From contig NZ_JH636439.1 in assembly GCF_000255705.1 (NCBI RefSeq), positions 1,695,012-1,759,011 on the forward strand: a DNA stretch of 64,000 nucleotides, in the 5' to 3' direction. The notes beneath the pieces are model-generated. The model did no database searches, was not told the origin of the DNA, and saw only the letters and a program-made list of their open reading frames with translations. Shown here piece after piece: positions 48,701-54,679 of this stretch; position 1 is the stretch's first letter; the number at the start of each line of letters is the position of its first letter. A program made the translations under genes and the position numbers. Source of the stretch: Zavarzinella formosa DSM 19928. Lineage in GTDB: Bacteria > Planctomycetota > Planctomycetia > Gemmatales > Gemmataceae.

Positions 48701-48923
48701 GAACAGCTCTGCGAATACGCCCCCGCATGTCACGGGCGGCTCGCTCCGTAAAAGTGATGGCCACAATCTCGCCAACAGAATGATCCGCAAGATACCCCAA
48801 AAACCGGCGGGTGAGAACAAACGTCTTCCCGCATCCGGCCCCCGAGGAAAGCACCACCGACCCGGCCGCCTCCAAAGCGGCCGCTTGCTGTGAAGTCGGC
48901 GGGACGGGTTTGGAGGAAGACAT
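45720..48923 (-). CDS. UvrD/AddA-type DNA helicase without nuclease domain
   Basis: The protein has 1067 residues from the ATG at 48923 (an upstream in-frame start at 48956 adds 11 residues). The superfamily 1A helicase motifs are in order: Walker A SSGAGCGKT, motif II LLLDEMQDTD, motif III VGDVKQSIYRFRGAE, motif IV/V MSVHQSKGLEFPVVIL and motif VI RVFYVAATRAEDLL. Size and the pattern of inserted domains recall AddA. The AddA C-terminal nuclease (the GIIDLI and DYKT motifs) is not visible; about 230 atypical residues follow motif VI instead. No addB-like partner is nearby. It may serve in recombination or repair. Confidence 0.87.
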   Translation of the reverse strand: MSSSKPVPPTSQQAAALEAAGSVVLSSGAGCGKTFVLTRRFLGYLADHSVGEIVAITFTERAARDMRGRIRRAVREKMTEEPTAKWNEHLRELESATITTIHSFCGNLVRQHAIVLGIDPQFEILEEMLSVNLMDDAIRKSMQDLVIADDSVGEDCRRLVVIYGWSEVLRCVAGLINQRDFPAWETWVSRSATDIAAEWGEVHRELLASSVREFFASHPAWKRAEALIRDTPCKHEKIRERFLLLLEKSAGIGHSVTVDNDIAVIRESAMIHREKEKAWGSPEVYQMMLEALKEFREALDEAFRKLIFKQDNIPKIAEVAQRFVRAALRVGRDFQETKRRAGVLDFDDLLALALRLLSEHPEILKRVRERYRRLLLDEMQDTDQVQMDVIRLLTGDPRMESRLFAVGDVKQSIYRFRGAEVALFGQLRQSVPESNRLPLSANFRSQPAILTFVNALFSPVFPDYEPLTTTSKQIHDEPCVEFWWSIHGEEGAKADELRELEAKTVARRIRQMLQDQRPMVRQKKDGTLRPMKLGDVVLLFRSMSNVPVYESALRDEGLDYYIVGGRAFFAQQEVYDILNLLKSLENPDDAISLIGVLRSPLGGLSDETLLVLGQHSAGLWEAMFAAEALQELSSEQRQRTQRIAGWLATWRSLKDRVPMTALLNRVMSDAGYDAALQFETLGDRKLANLWKLIEMARNFDRTGLFHLSDFIRQLSAMVSRELREEQAATQPENADVIRLMSVHQSKGLEFPVVILPDIAARKNAGLKGKVRWDRRLGCVVKPPDEKPLLFGEFVHQLASVRENMAEFEEEQRVFYVAATRAEDLLVLSGSFAEPFPTDTPDDQPLSIKVQNPWIETLNERFHLRTGECFDRSLGLENSPRVSVRQETLTMEPPKTRRAKPVEAPLIDHRSPARNQPRYQRAIFVEEAISDESTIDREQMVEVLANLREPATAAESTAQKGLVGVPDLHPAPFVFRHQMSSHQIQIRGITDGMIGETVLVIDRLERGLIRLGMAAKAMENATYGKGIGPLCLLNLETGALEPVTTANAKSAAGKWLKSLSLEINTDAE

Positions 48924-49070
48924 CAGGTGAAAATCTCGCGGGCCGGAAGAAAACACAGATCAATCTTACTTCGACCCTGCCGAGCGAGGATGGACACAAA
49001 ATCACACGCATGCGAACGTGCAATCGAATTGCGCCCTGATGCTGGCGGTTCATCCTTGGGTAATGGTGGT

Positions 49071-49093
49071 TTTCCGAGAACTTATGTCGGAAA
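49071..49093. repeat. Short inverted repeat upstream of the Tyr/Gly-rich gene
   Basis: TTTCCGA (49071-49077) and TCGGAAA (49087-49093) form a 7-bp dyad with a 9-base centre, about 70 bp before the next start codon. It could be a regulator site. Nothing else is evident in the 206-bp gap apart from an AAGGAG ribosome binding site. Confidence 0.3.
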
Positions 49094-49162
49094 TATCTCG
49101 ACTGGCTCGTTAATTGCACATTATTAATCGTCTGCACAAAGAATTTTTTTAAGGAGCCTATC

Positions 49163-49495
49163 ATGCGAAAGTGGATCGTTTCCGCAGCCGTGGCCACGCT
49201 TTTCATGGTCACCGGCCCGTCGATCTCGAAGGCCCAAGTCTATACCCAAGCCACCATCGTCACCCAACCAACTTATGGTTATGGCTACGCGCCCGTCTAC
49301 AACACCGTGCCAGCCTATTCCTACTCGTCCTATCCCGCTTACGGCGGGATTTCCATTGGAGTTAGCGGTTACCCCAGTTATGGTTACCGGCCCTACTATG
49401 GGGGTTACGGTGTTGGCTATGGATCACGATATTATGGGGGCTATGGCGGATATCGCGGGGGATATTATGGCGGCTTCCATGGCTGGCGCCGTTAA
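49163..49495 (+). CDS. Small exported Tyr/Gly-rich protein
   Basis: The protein has 110 residues. A signal peptide (RKWIVSAAVATLFMVTGPSISKA) precedes a mature part made almost entirely of Tyr, Gly, Ser and Pro, with repeats such as GYGYAP, YGGYGVGYGSRYYGGYGGYRGGYYGG. A strong AAGGAGCC ribosome binding site precedes the ATG. An intrinsic terminator follows 25 bp after the stop, so it is a single-gene transcript. Low-complexity Gly/Tyr proteins can be structural or adhesive; nothing more specific can be supported. Confidence 0.75.
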   Translation: MRKWIVSAAVATLFMVTGPSISKAQVYTQATIVTQPTYGYGYAPVYNTVPAYSYSSYPAYGGISIGVSGYPSYGYRPYYGGYGVGYGSRYYGGYGGYRGGYYGGFHGWRR

Positions 49496-49519
49496 TCTTG
49501 CTTGATGAAGAATCGAAAG

Positions 49520-49553
49520 AGCCGCCGGGTTGCTCCGGCGGCTTGTTTATTTC
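49520..49553 (+). terminator. Intrinsic terminator
   Basis: A perfect 9-bp stem (AGCCGCCGG / CCGGCGGCT) with loop GTTGCT is followed by TGTTTATTT. It closes the Tyr/Gly-rich gene. It may also work for the convergent BNR gene, which ends at 49606. Confidence 0.8.
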
Positions 49554-49605
49554 CCCAATCCAAGCACAAGCCTTCCCGCCCGCACCAACTTCAACGGCTC
49601 ATCAG

Positions 49606-50619
49606 TTATTTCACGAACTTCGCAATTCTGCCTTTCGGTCCCGCCGCCCATCCTTCTCCGGTCGGTGAAAAGCCAACGGTGTTGTAATTTTCATGGTCGA
49701 GGCTTTTCCAAGTCACGCCTCCATCCAAAGAAGTGTGTGAGCCTGACGTGCCGACGGCAACCCAACGATCCTTTGACCATGCGACGCCAGAACAAAATGG
49801 CAATGACTTCTCAACGAGTTTCCACGATTTGCCGCCATCACTCGTGACCGCCGCGTTTGCCCCGGTGCCTTTAGGCTTCCGATAGTCGCCGCCGCTGATG
49901 ATTCCGTTGTTCTGGTCCCGAAAGCAGATTGAAAAAGCCCCGGCTGATTCGGCCCCGGCGATCAATGGCGTCTCGACTGAAATCCAAGATCGGCCGCGGT
50001 CAGTGGAGTGAAAAACCCTTGTAGTCTTGGCTCCGCCGGTGCAAAACCAAACGTCACTTTTGCCGACAGTGACGAGGCAGGTTCCGCTGGCGGCGAAACA
50101 GCTTTCCTTTTCAAGAGCCAACGGCAGGCTCTTCTCTGGAAGGAGTTTCCAAGTCTCCCTGGCATCATCAGTGAAGATCAACTGAAAGCGACCCTTCACC
50201 GGATCCCCAAGGGCAATGCCGTTCTTCTGATCCCAAAAAGCCATCGCATCATAAAAAGCCGCCGGGTCGGAGTTTTTAAATCGCACCGCCCAAGTTTTGC
50301 CTCCGTTGGTCGTTTTGTAAATCCGGGACTTGTCACCTTCGCCGGCCGCGAGCAGACAGGCCGTTGATCCCCCAAATGCCTCGACATCGCGAAAGTCGAG
50401 TTTGTCCGCGTCGGGCACCGTTCCGACTGACCAGTTTTTGCCGCTGTCCGTGGTTCGACCATACGTTCCCTTCGTGCCGCTGACCCAAACGACATCCGGA
50501 CTTGCCACGCAAAGCCCGCGGAAATCTGCGTCCGTCTTGATGGACTGTTGTTGCCACTGAGCCAATACAATCGAATCGCAGAGCATCAGAAGCAAGAATG
50601 ATATTGGCAAAAGTTTCAT
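49606..50619 (-). CDS. Exported BNR/Ycf48-like beta-propeller protein
   Basis: The protein has 337 residues with a signal peptide (KLLPISFLLLMLCDSIVLAQ). Repeated Asp-box motifs are seen: TTDSGKNW, TTNGGKTW, STDRGRSW, TSDGGKSW and SLDGGVTW. These typify the BNR/photosystem-II-stability-factor-like beta-propeller fold. In non-photosynthetic bacteria these are exported proteins of unknown role. No photosynthesis genes are near, so the Ycf48 name reflects fold only. Just upstream is the prophage junction. Confidence 0.8.
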   Translation of the reverse strand: MKLLPISFLLLMLCDSIVLAQWQQQSIKTDADFRGLCVASPDVVWVSGTKGTYGRTTDSGKNWSVGTVPDADKLDFRDVEAFGGSTACLLAAGEGDKSRIYKTTNGGKTWAVRFKNSDPAAFYDAMAFWDQKNGIALGDPVKGRFQLIFTDDARETWKLLPEKSLPLALEKESCFAASGTCLVTVGKSDVWFCTGGAKTTRVFHSTDRGRSWISVETPLIAGAESAGAFSICFRDQNNGIISGGDYRKPKGTGANAAVTSDGGKSWKLVEKSLPFCSGVAWSKDRWVAVGTSGSHTSLDGGVTWKSLDHENYNTVGFSPTGEGWAAGPKGRIAKFVK

Positions 50620-50831
50620 GGCTGTTCTTTTCCGAGTTCAAGACAGTGAGACTGCTTGGCTGGCGATCACGCCGATCCAATGATATGGGATGATTTGGAA
50701 CAATGGATTACGGGATTGCAGGACGAGGGCGTTTTGATGTGTGTGAAATGAGCTTATGGCAATGAGAAAGTAACTTTTCGCTCACCCCAAACCATTCAGA
50801 GTTTGTCGCAATTTACAGGTGAAAATGAGAA
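50620..50831. other. Intergenic chromosome left of the prophage junction
   Basis: This 212-bp stretch is the chromosomal side of the integration site. It contains the upstream region of the BNR gene (minus strand). I see no clear promoter, gene or repeat. The next 153 bp belong to the prophage end. Confidence 0.5.
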
Positions 50832-50880
50832 GCGGGATACGAGAGTCGAACTCGTCTCACAGCCTTGGGAAGGCTGTGAG
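50832..50880 (-). other. tRNA-Gly(CCC) 3' fragment, prophage attachment site
   Basis: Read on the minus strand this contains an anticodon stem CAGCC/GGCTG with loop TTCCCAA (anticodon CCC, glycine), a short variable region, a T-arm ACGAG-TTCGACT-CTCGT with the conserved TTCGA loop, and the acceptor 3' strand ATCCCGC. No D-arm or 5' acceptor strand (GCGGGAT) follows to the right, so only the 3' half is present. This is what phage integration into a tRNA gene leaves at the integrase-proximal end. The intact tRNA should lie at the other end of the prophage, outside the window. The integrase starts about 100 bp to the right. Confidence 0.68.
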
Positions 50881-50910
50881 ATATCGATTTTCCCGGTGAT
50901 TTCGCATGTC

Positions 50911-50966
50911 TGCGGCCAAATTTTCCCCTAAAATGACCCCAGATTTGGCCGCAAAATTTGGCCGCA
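50911..50966. repeat. Three copies of TTTGGCCGCA before the integrase
   Basis: TTTGGCCGCA occurs inverted at 50911-50920 and direct at 50944-50953 and 50957-50966; the two direct copies are 13 bp apart. They lie between the tRNA fragment and the integrase start. The arrangement resembles recombinase arm-type sites or operators. The last copy is close to the integrase start, so binding there would also repress it. Confidence 0.55.
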
Positions 50967-50984
50967 AACAGGGGTTAGAATATC

Positions 50985-52421
50985 ATGCCACGCAAATTTT
51001 TGATGAACGGACAGTTCATCAACCGCCATGCCCGATGGCGTAAGACCTACAAGGGCCACGAATACTCGGTGACCTGCGCCGAGCTCGGACTTCCCGAATC
51101 AGAATGGAGTGAACTCGGCAGCTACCAAGCCGCGAATACTTGGTGGCTTGCAAAGCGGGCTGAAATCGACACTCAGCCATCAACAAGGCCGCTGCCTCCT
51201 GAGACCGAAGATGTGCTTCGGTCACTGAAAGCCAAGCGGAAATTCGCCCAGCAGGAAGGGCTTCCAGAATCATCCACCTACGAAGCGGCCTTGAAAGAGG
51301 CCGAAGCCGAAATTGAATCGGGGGAAATCGACCTCCCTGCCATCGACCCCATCACGGTCAAGCGGCTTCAGCTTCTTCAACAGCTTGGGGTCAAGCTGCC
51401 TGAAGATCTTGACCCGACCACGCTGGACGCGGTCTTTGGGGCAAGTGATTTGTGGGCTGATCGTTTTCGCCGAACGGCGGAGGTCGAGCAATCGAAGCGA
51501 ATCGGCACTCACCTGAATGATTGGTATGGGTTGGTCCACCGTCGAGCCAAAGCTTCCTCAATGGTCAACATCGCCGGATACATGAGAGAATTCCGCGAAC
51601 TTCATATGGGCAAAACGATTGTTCTTCATGAAGAGATGTCAGTCGATGTTTTGAGCGAGGCTAAGTTCCAGCAGGTTTTTCAAGCCATTGATTTTCAATC
51701 ACTGGCCCCCGCGACAAAAAAGAAGAAATGGATGTTTTTCAAATCGTTTGTCAGTTACCTGACAGAGCAAGGGGCAATCACTCCATTGAAAAACCTCCGG
51801 TCTAATCTGTTCATTTTCAAGGTCAATCCAACTAGCAAGCCTTCCCCGGTGATTGCAGAAGTCCAAGATTTTCTGGCTGCCCTGCCCGACCGCTTGAAAC
51901 TTTACGCGATTTTGGCTTTGAATTGTTCCATGAATAATATCGACATGGCCTACCTCAAACACGATCAAATTGACTGGGTACGAGGCACATTGACTCGTAA
52001 GCGGATCAAAACCGAGTCTTCGGACAAGGTTCCTCTGGTGACATATACACTCTGGTCAGAAACTCTGCGTCTTCTGAAGCAGGAGATGAATAATAAATCT
52101 CAATGGGTGCTCACCTCAAAAACTGGCGAATGTCTGTATGTGTCGTCGAAAGGTTCTGGATCTGCCAAGCCTACCCACTACGACCGAATCAAGACTCAAT
52201 GGCGTGATCATTTTGGTCGGGGAGAGGCGAAGAAATACACGCTCAAAGACTTCCGTTTCTTCGGGGCAGACCTTTTGAAAAAAACACCTTATCAAAGTTT
52301 GCGTGAGGTTTATTTGGGACATGCTCCCCGTGGCACGCTGGAGAAAAACTACGATTCGGACACATATCTGGAAGAAGCCTCCAGATATGTGGAAAACTTG
52401 ATTTTCCCGAAGCAGGGATAA
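50985..52421 (+). CDS. int: Degenerate tyrosine recombinase (phage integrase)
   Basis: The protein has 478 residues. The core and catalytic regions fit the phage integrase fold: a helical SAM-like domain (residues about 170-260), then ILALNCSMNNIDMAYL, TLKDFRFFGADLL and YLGHAPRGTLEKNYDSD. The last segments give Arg of box II, His of LGH and the nucleophilic Tyr in KNYD. Box I normally has Arg but reads MNNID. Box II His is Lys. Similar sequences occur in planctomycete genomes. It sits next to the tRNA fragment, so it is the likely integration enzyme. TAGAAT three bases before the ATG may be a -10 element. Confidence 0.8.
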   Translation: MPRKFLMNGQFINRHARWRKTYKGHEYSVTCAELGLPESEWSELGSYQAANTWWLAKRAEIDTQPSTRPLPPETEDVLRSLKAKRKFAQQEGLPESSTYEAALKEAEAEIESGEIDLPAIDPITVKRLQLLQQLGVKLPEDLDPTTLDAVFGASDLWADRFRRTAEVEQSKRIGTHLNDWYGLVHRRAKASSMVNIAGYMREFRELHMGKTIVLHEEMSVDVLSEAKFQQVFQAIDFQSLAPATKKKKWMFFKSFVSYLTEQGAITPLKNLRSNLFIFKVNPTSKPSPVIAEVQDFLAALPDRLKLYAILALNCSMNNIDMAYLKHDQIDWVRGTLTRKRIKTESSDKVPLVTYTLWSETLRLLKQEMNNKSQWVLTSKTGECLYVSSKGSGSAKPTHYDRIKTQWRDHFGRGEAKKYTLKDFRFFGADLLKKTPYQSLREVYLGHAPRGTLEKNYDSDTYLEEASRYVENLIFPKQG

Positions 52422-52432
52422 TCTGAGCAACC

Positions 52433-52458
52433 AGCCTGCCCTTGTGGCGGGCTTTTTC
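52433..52458 (+). terminator. Intrinsic terminator after the integrase
   Basis: The stem AGCCTGCC / GGCGGGCT (one wobble) has loop CTTGT and is followed by TTTTT. It lies 12 bases before TACCTA at 52470 and separates the integrase from the packaging genes. Confidence 0.8.
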
Positions 52459-52469
52459 GTTTCATGCCC

Positions 52470-52475
52470 TACCTA
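52470..52475 (+). promoter_or_regulatory. TANNTA start element before the small terminase gene
   Basis: TACCTA ends six bases before the ATG at 52482. No Shine-Dalgarno is present. It follows the integrase terminator, so a new promoter is needed here. It is one of seven such elements in the prophage. Confidence 0.4.
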
Positions 52476-52481
52476 ACCGGC

Positions 52482-53114
52482 ATGACAGCCGAAACCCCGC
52501 AGCCCGAGCCTCTTGAAGCTCCTTCAACTGAGCCCACCGCTCCCTCGCCCTCCACACCCCAAGCCGCTCCACCAGCCGCTGAACCAGAGCCCCGCGTCAA
52601 CAAAAGTGCTCTGGTCCGCGACGCAATCCGCAGGCATCCCGAGTGGACCTACGCCCAGATCGCCAAATGGGTCGAGAGCCAAGCCGGTTCCTCGGTCACA
52701 AAATCCACCATTCACCGCGCCAAGCAAAGCACCGGCAGGATCAAGGGCCGTCCCCGCAAGCACGGCGCGGGGTTGAGCGAGATCGCCTCGAGAGGCTTCG
52801 ACACCGTGAAACTGGCCGAGGCAATGAGTCGCTCCGTGACCGCGACAGACATCAACCTCATCACCCGGCGGCTGGTCACATTGGCCTCTGAAGGCGATCT
52901 CAAGGCCACGGAACTGCTCTTCAACAGGCTTTGGGGCAAACCGAAAGAACATTTGACCAAGGAATCGACGACCACCTCGATCAACATGGCTTCACTTTCC
53001 AACGACGATTTGGATCGGTTGGAGCGGATCATGAACGACCACGCGGTCGCTGGTGGGCCGATTCTCGACGCTGAAATGATTTCTGAAAACCCGGAGAACA
53101 GTGCCTCGGCCTAA
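52482..53114 (+). CDS. Putative small terminase subunit
   Basis: The protein has 210 residues from the ATG at 52482; an in-frame ATG at 52464 is less likely, because TACCTA sits just upstream of the second. A Pro/Glu-rich N terminus is followed by a helix-turn-helix-like segment (VNKSALVRDAIRRHPEWTYAQIAKWVES, then SSVTKSTIHRAK). The C-terminal part has KATELLFNRLWGKP, a sequence type seen in phage small terminase or related DNA-binding proteins. The function is inferred mainly from position: it overlaps the large terminase by 14 bases. Confidence 0.65.
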   Translation: MTAETPQPEPLEAPSTEPTAPSPSTPQAAPPAAEPEPRVNKSALVRDAIRRHPEWTYAQIAKWVESQAGSSVTKSTIHRAKQSTGRIKGRPRKHGAGLSEIASRGFDTVKLAEAMSRSVTATDINLITRRLVTLASEGDLKATELLFNRLWGKPKEHLTKESTTTSINMASLSNDDLDRLERIMNDHAVAGGPILDAEMISENPENSASA

Positions 53115-54657
53115 CCCAAAATCAATTCACCAACTCCCGTTCACCGCCAGCGAGTTGACTGGCGAACGCTGCGCTCGCTCCCTCAAAAGATTTGTGATGC
53201 AATTTTGGGAAGTGCTTGAGCCTTCCAACAGGTTCAACGGCGGTCATTCCGAGTGGTATGTGGACGCGATTTGCGATCACTTGAGCCACCTGTTCGAGAT
53301 CAAAAGGCTGCTGGTCAATATCCCTCCGCGACACACAAAATCACTTTTGTGCAGCGTGTTTTTCCCTGTTTGGCTCTGGCTCCAAGACCCGACCTTGAAA
53401 GTGCTTTGCTGCTCCTACTCCCTTGGTTTGGCCAAGGAGTTGAGCATGAAGTCGCGGCGACTGGTCGAGTCCCCACTCTACCAGAGGTTCTACTCGGAAA
53501 AGTTTCAGCTTGAGGCCGACCAGAACACGCAACTCAAGTTTTCCACCACCAAGACGGGCTACAGGCAAGCGACCAGTATCGAGTCCGGGACGCTGGGCCT
53601 CGGTGGCGACGTGATTATTTTTGATGATCCGAATGACGTTGCATCCATCAACTCAAAGTCCGAGCGGGACAAGGTCACGACGTTTTGGCGGGAAGTGCTG
53701 AGCAGTCGTGTGAACAACCAGCCGGGAAAAACGGCGAGGGTCGTTGTGCAGCAGCGGTGTCACCCGGAAGACTTGTCCGGCTACATCCTTGAACACGATT
53801 GCGGGGAATGGACGAAGCTGATTTTGCCGTTTGAATTCGACAAATCGAGGAGCGTCACGACGAGCATCGGCTGGTCTGATCCTCGCCAGAGAAACGGCCA
53901 GCCGCTTTCTAACCGCATCCCGTCAGATGAAATTGAGATTTGGAAGCGGGAAAAGCGGAAAGCATGGAGGGCGCAGTACAACCAAGATCCTGCTTCTGAT
54001 GATGGAAGCCACTTCAAGCGGGAGGATTTTCGCTACTTCACCGAAGACGACGACAACTACTACCTCGGCGAGCGGGTGGTGAAGAAAAAGAACTGCTTCC
54101 GGTTTGTCAGTACCGACTTGGCAATCAGCCTCAAAACGACCGCTGACTGGTCCGTCTTCGCTATCGTGGACATTACTCCTGACGGTGACCTGATTGTGCC
54201 GAGGTTGAAGCGGGACCGGCTCACCGCTGGCCAACTTGTCCAGACCTTCAAAAGCGTGAACGAAACATACAAGCCAGCTTACCATTTGGTTGAACAGGTT
54301 GGCTTTCAAGATTTTGCTATCCAGCAATTGAGGGCCGAGGGAATCACCATCAGACCCGTCCGACCCACCACCGACAAGCTCACCCGCTCCACCGACCTGC
54401 AAGTGAAGGTAGAAGCGGGAAGGCTCTGGCTCCCAGAAAAGGCCGACTGGACCAAGGGCTTGGAGGACGAGTTGATTGGGTTTCCCAACGGGAAAAACGA
54501 CGATATGGTCGATACCTTGGCATGGGCCGCTCAAGAGGCCACACGCAAGGCCCGTAAACTCTCCAAGCCTACCGAGACGGTCCCGTTGGATGGAGCCGCC
54601 CGCGAAAAGTGGATGGCTGACCAGTACAGCGAAGCCATCCTCCAAGGGCTGTTCTGA
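53101..54657 (+). CDS. Terminase large subunit
   Basis: The protein has 518 residues from a GTG at 53101, which overlaps the previous stop. This is the packaging motor. The deviant Walker A NIPPRHTKS is around residues 73-81, Walker B with acidic pair VIIFDDPND near 175-183, and a coupling motif follows. The C-terminal RNase H-like nuclease has the first Asp in STDLAIS and the last acidic pair in GKNDDMVDTLAWA. It cuts concatemeric DNA and pumps it through the portal encoded next. Spacing to the portal gene is 22 bp. Confidence 0.92.
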   Translation: MPRPNPKSIHQLPFTASELTGERCARSLKRFVMQFWEVLEPSNRFNGGHSEWYVDAICDHLSHLFEIKRLLVNIPPRHTKSLLCSVFFPVWLWLQDPTLKVLCCSYSLGLAKELSMKSRRLVESPLYQRFYSEKFQLEADQNTQLKFSTTKTGYRQATSIESGTLGLGGDVIIFDDPNDVASINSKSERDKVTTFWREVLSSRVNNQPGKTARVVVQQRCHPEDLSGYILEHDCGEWTKLILPFEFDKSRSVTTSIGWSDPRQRNGQPLSNRIPSDEIEIWKREKRKAWRAQYNQDPASDDGSHFKREDFRYFTEDDDNYYLGERVVKKKNCFRFVSTDLAISLKTTADWSVFAIVDITPDGDLIVPRLKRDRLTAGQLVQTFKSVNETYKPAYHLVEQVGFQDFAIQQLRAEGITIRPVRPTTDKLTRSTDLQVKVEAGRLWLPEKADWTKGLEDELIGFPNGKNDDMVDTLAWAAQEATRKARKLSKPTETVPLDGAAREKWMADQYSEAILQGLF

Positions 54658-54669
54658 TCGTCCACGCTC

Positions 54670-54675
54670 TACATA
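54670..54675 (+). promoter_or_regulatory. TANNTA start element before the portal gene
   Basis: TACATA ends four bases before the ATG at 54680. The AGGG just after it is too close to the ATG for normal Shine-Dalgarno spacing. Confidence 0.38.
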
Positions 54676-54679
54676 GGGC

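Noticed and set aside
49606..50619. Photosystem II stability factor
   Set aside because: Only the BNR propeller fold is shared; no photosynthesis gene is present.
50856..50880. Palindrome CTCACAGCC...GGCTGTGAG as an intrinsic terminator
   Set aside because: No T tract follows, and the adjacent T-arm and acceptor strand identify it as the anticodon arm of a tRNA fragment.
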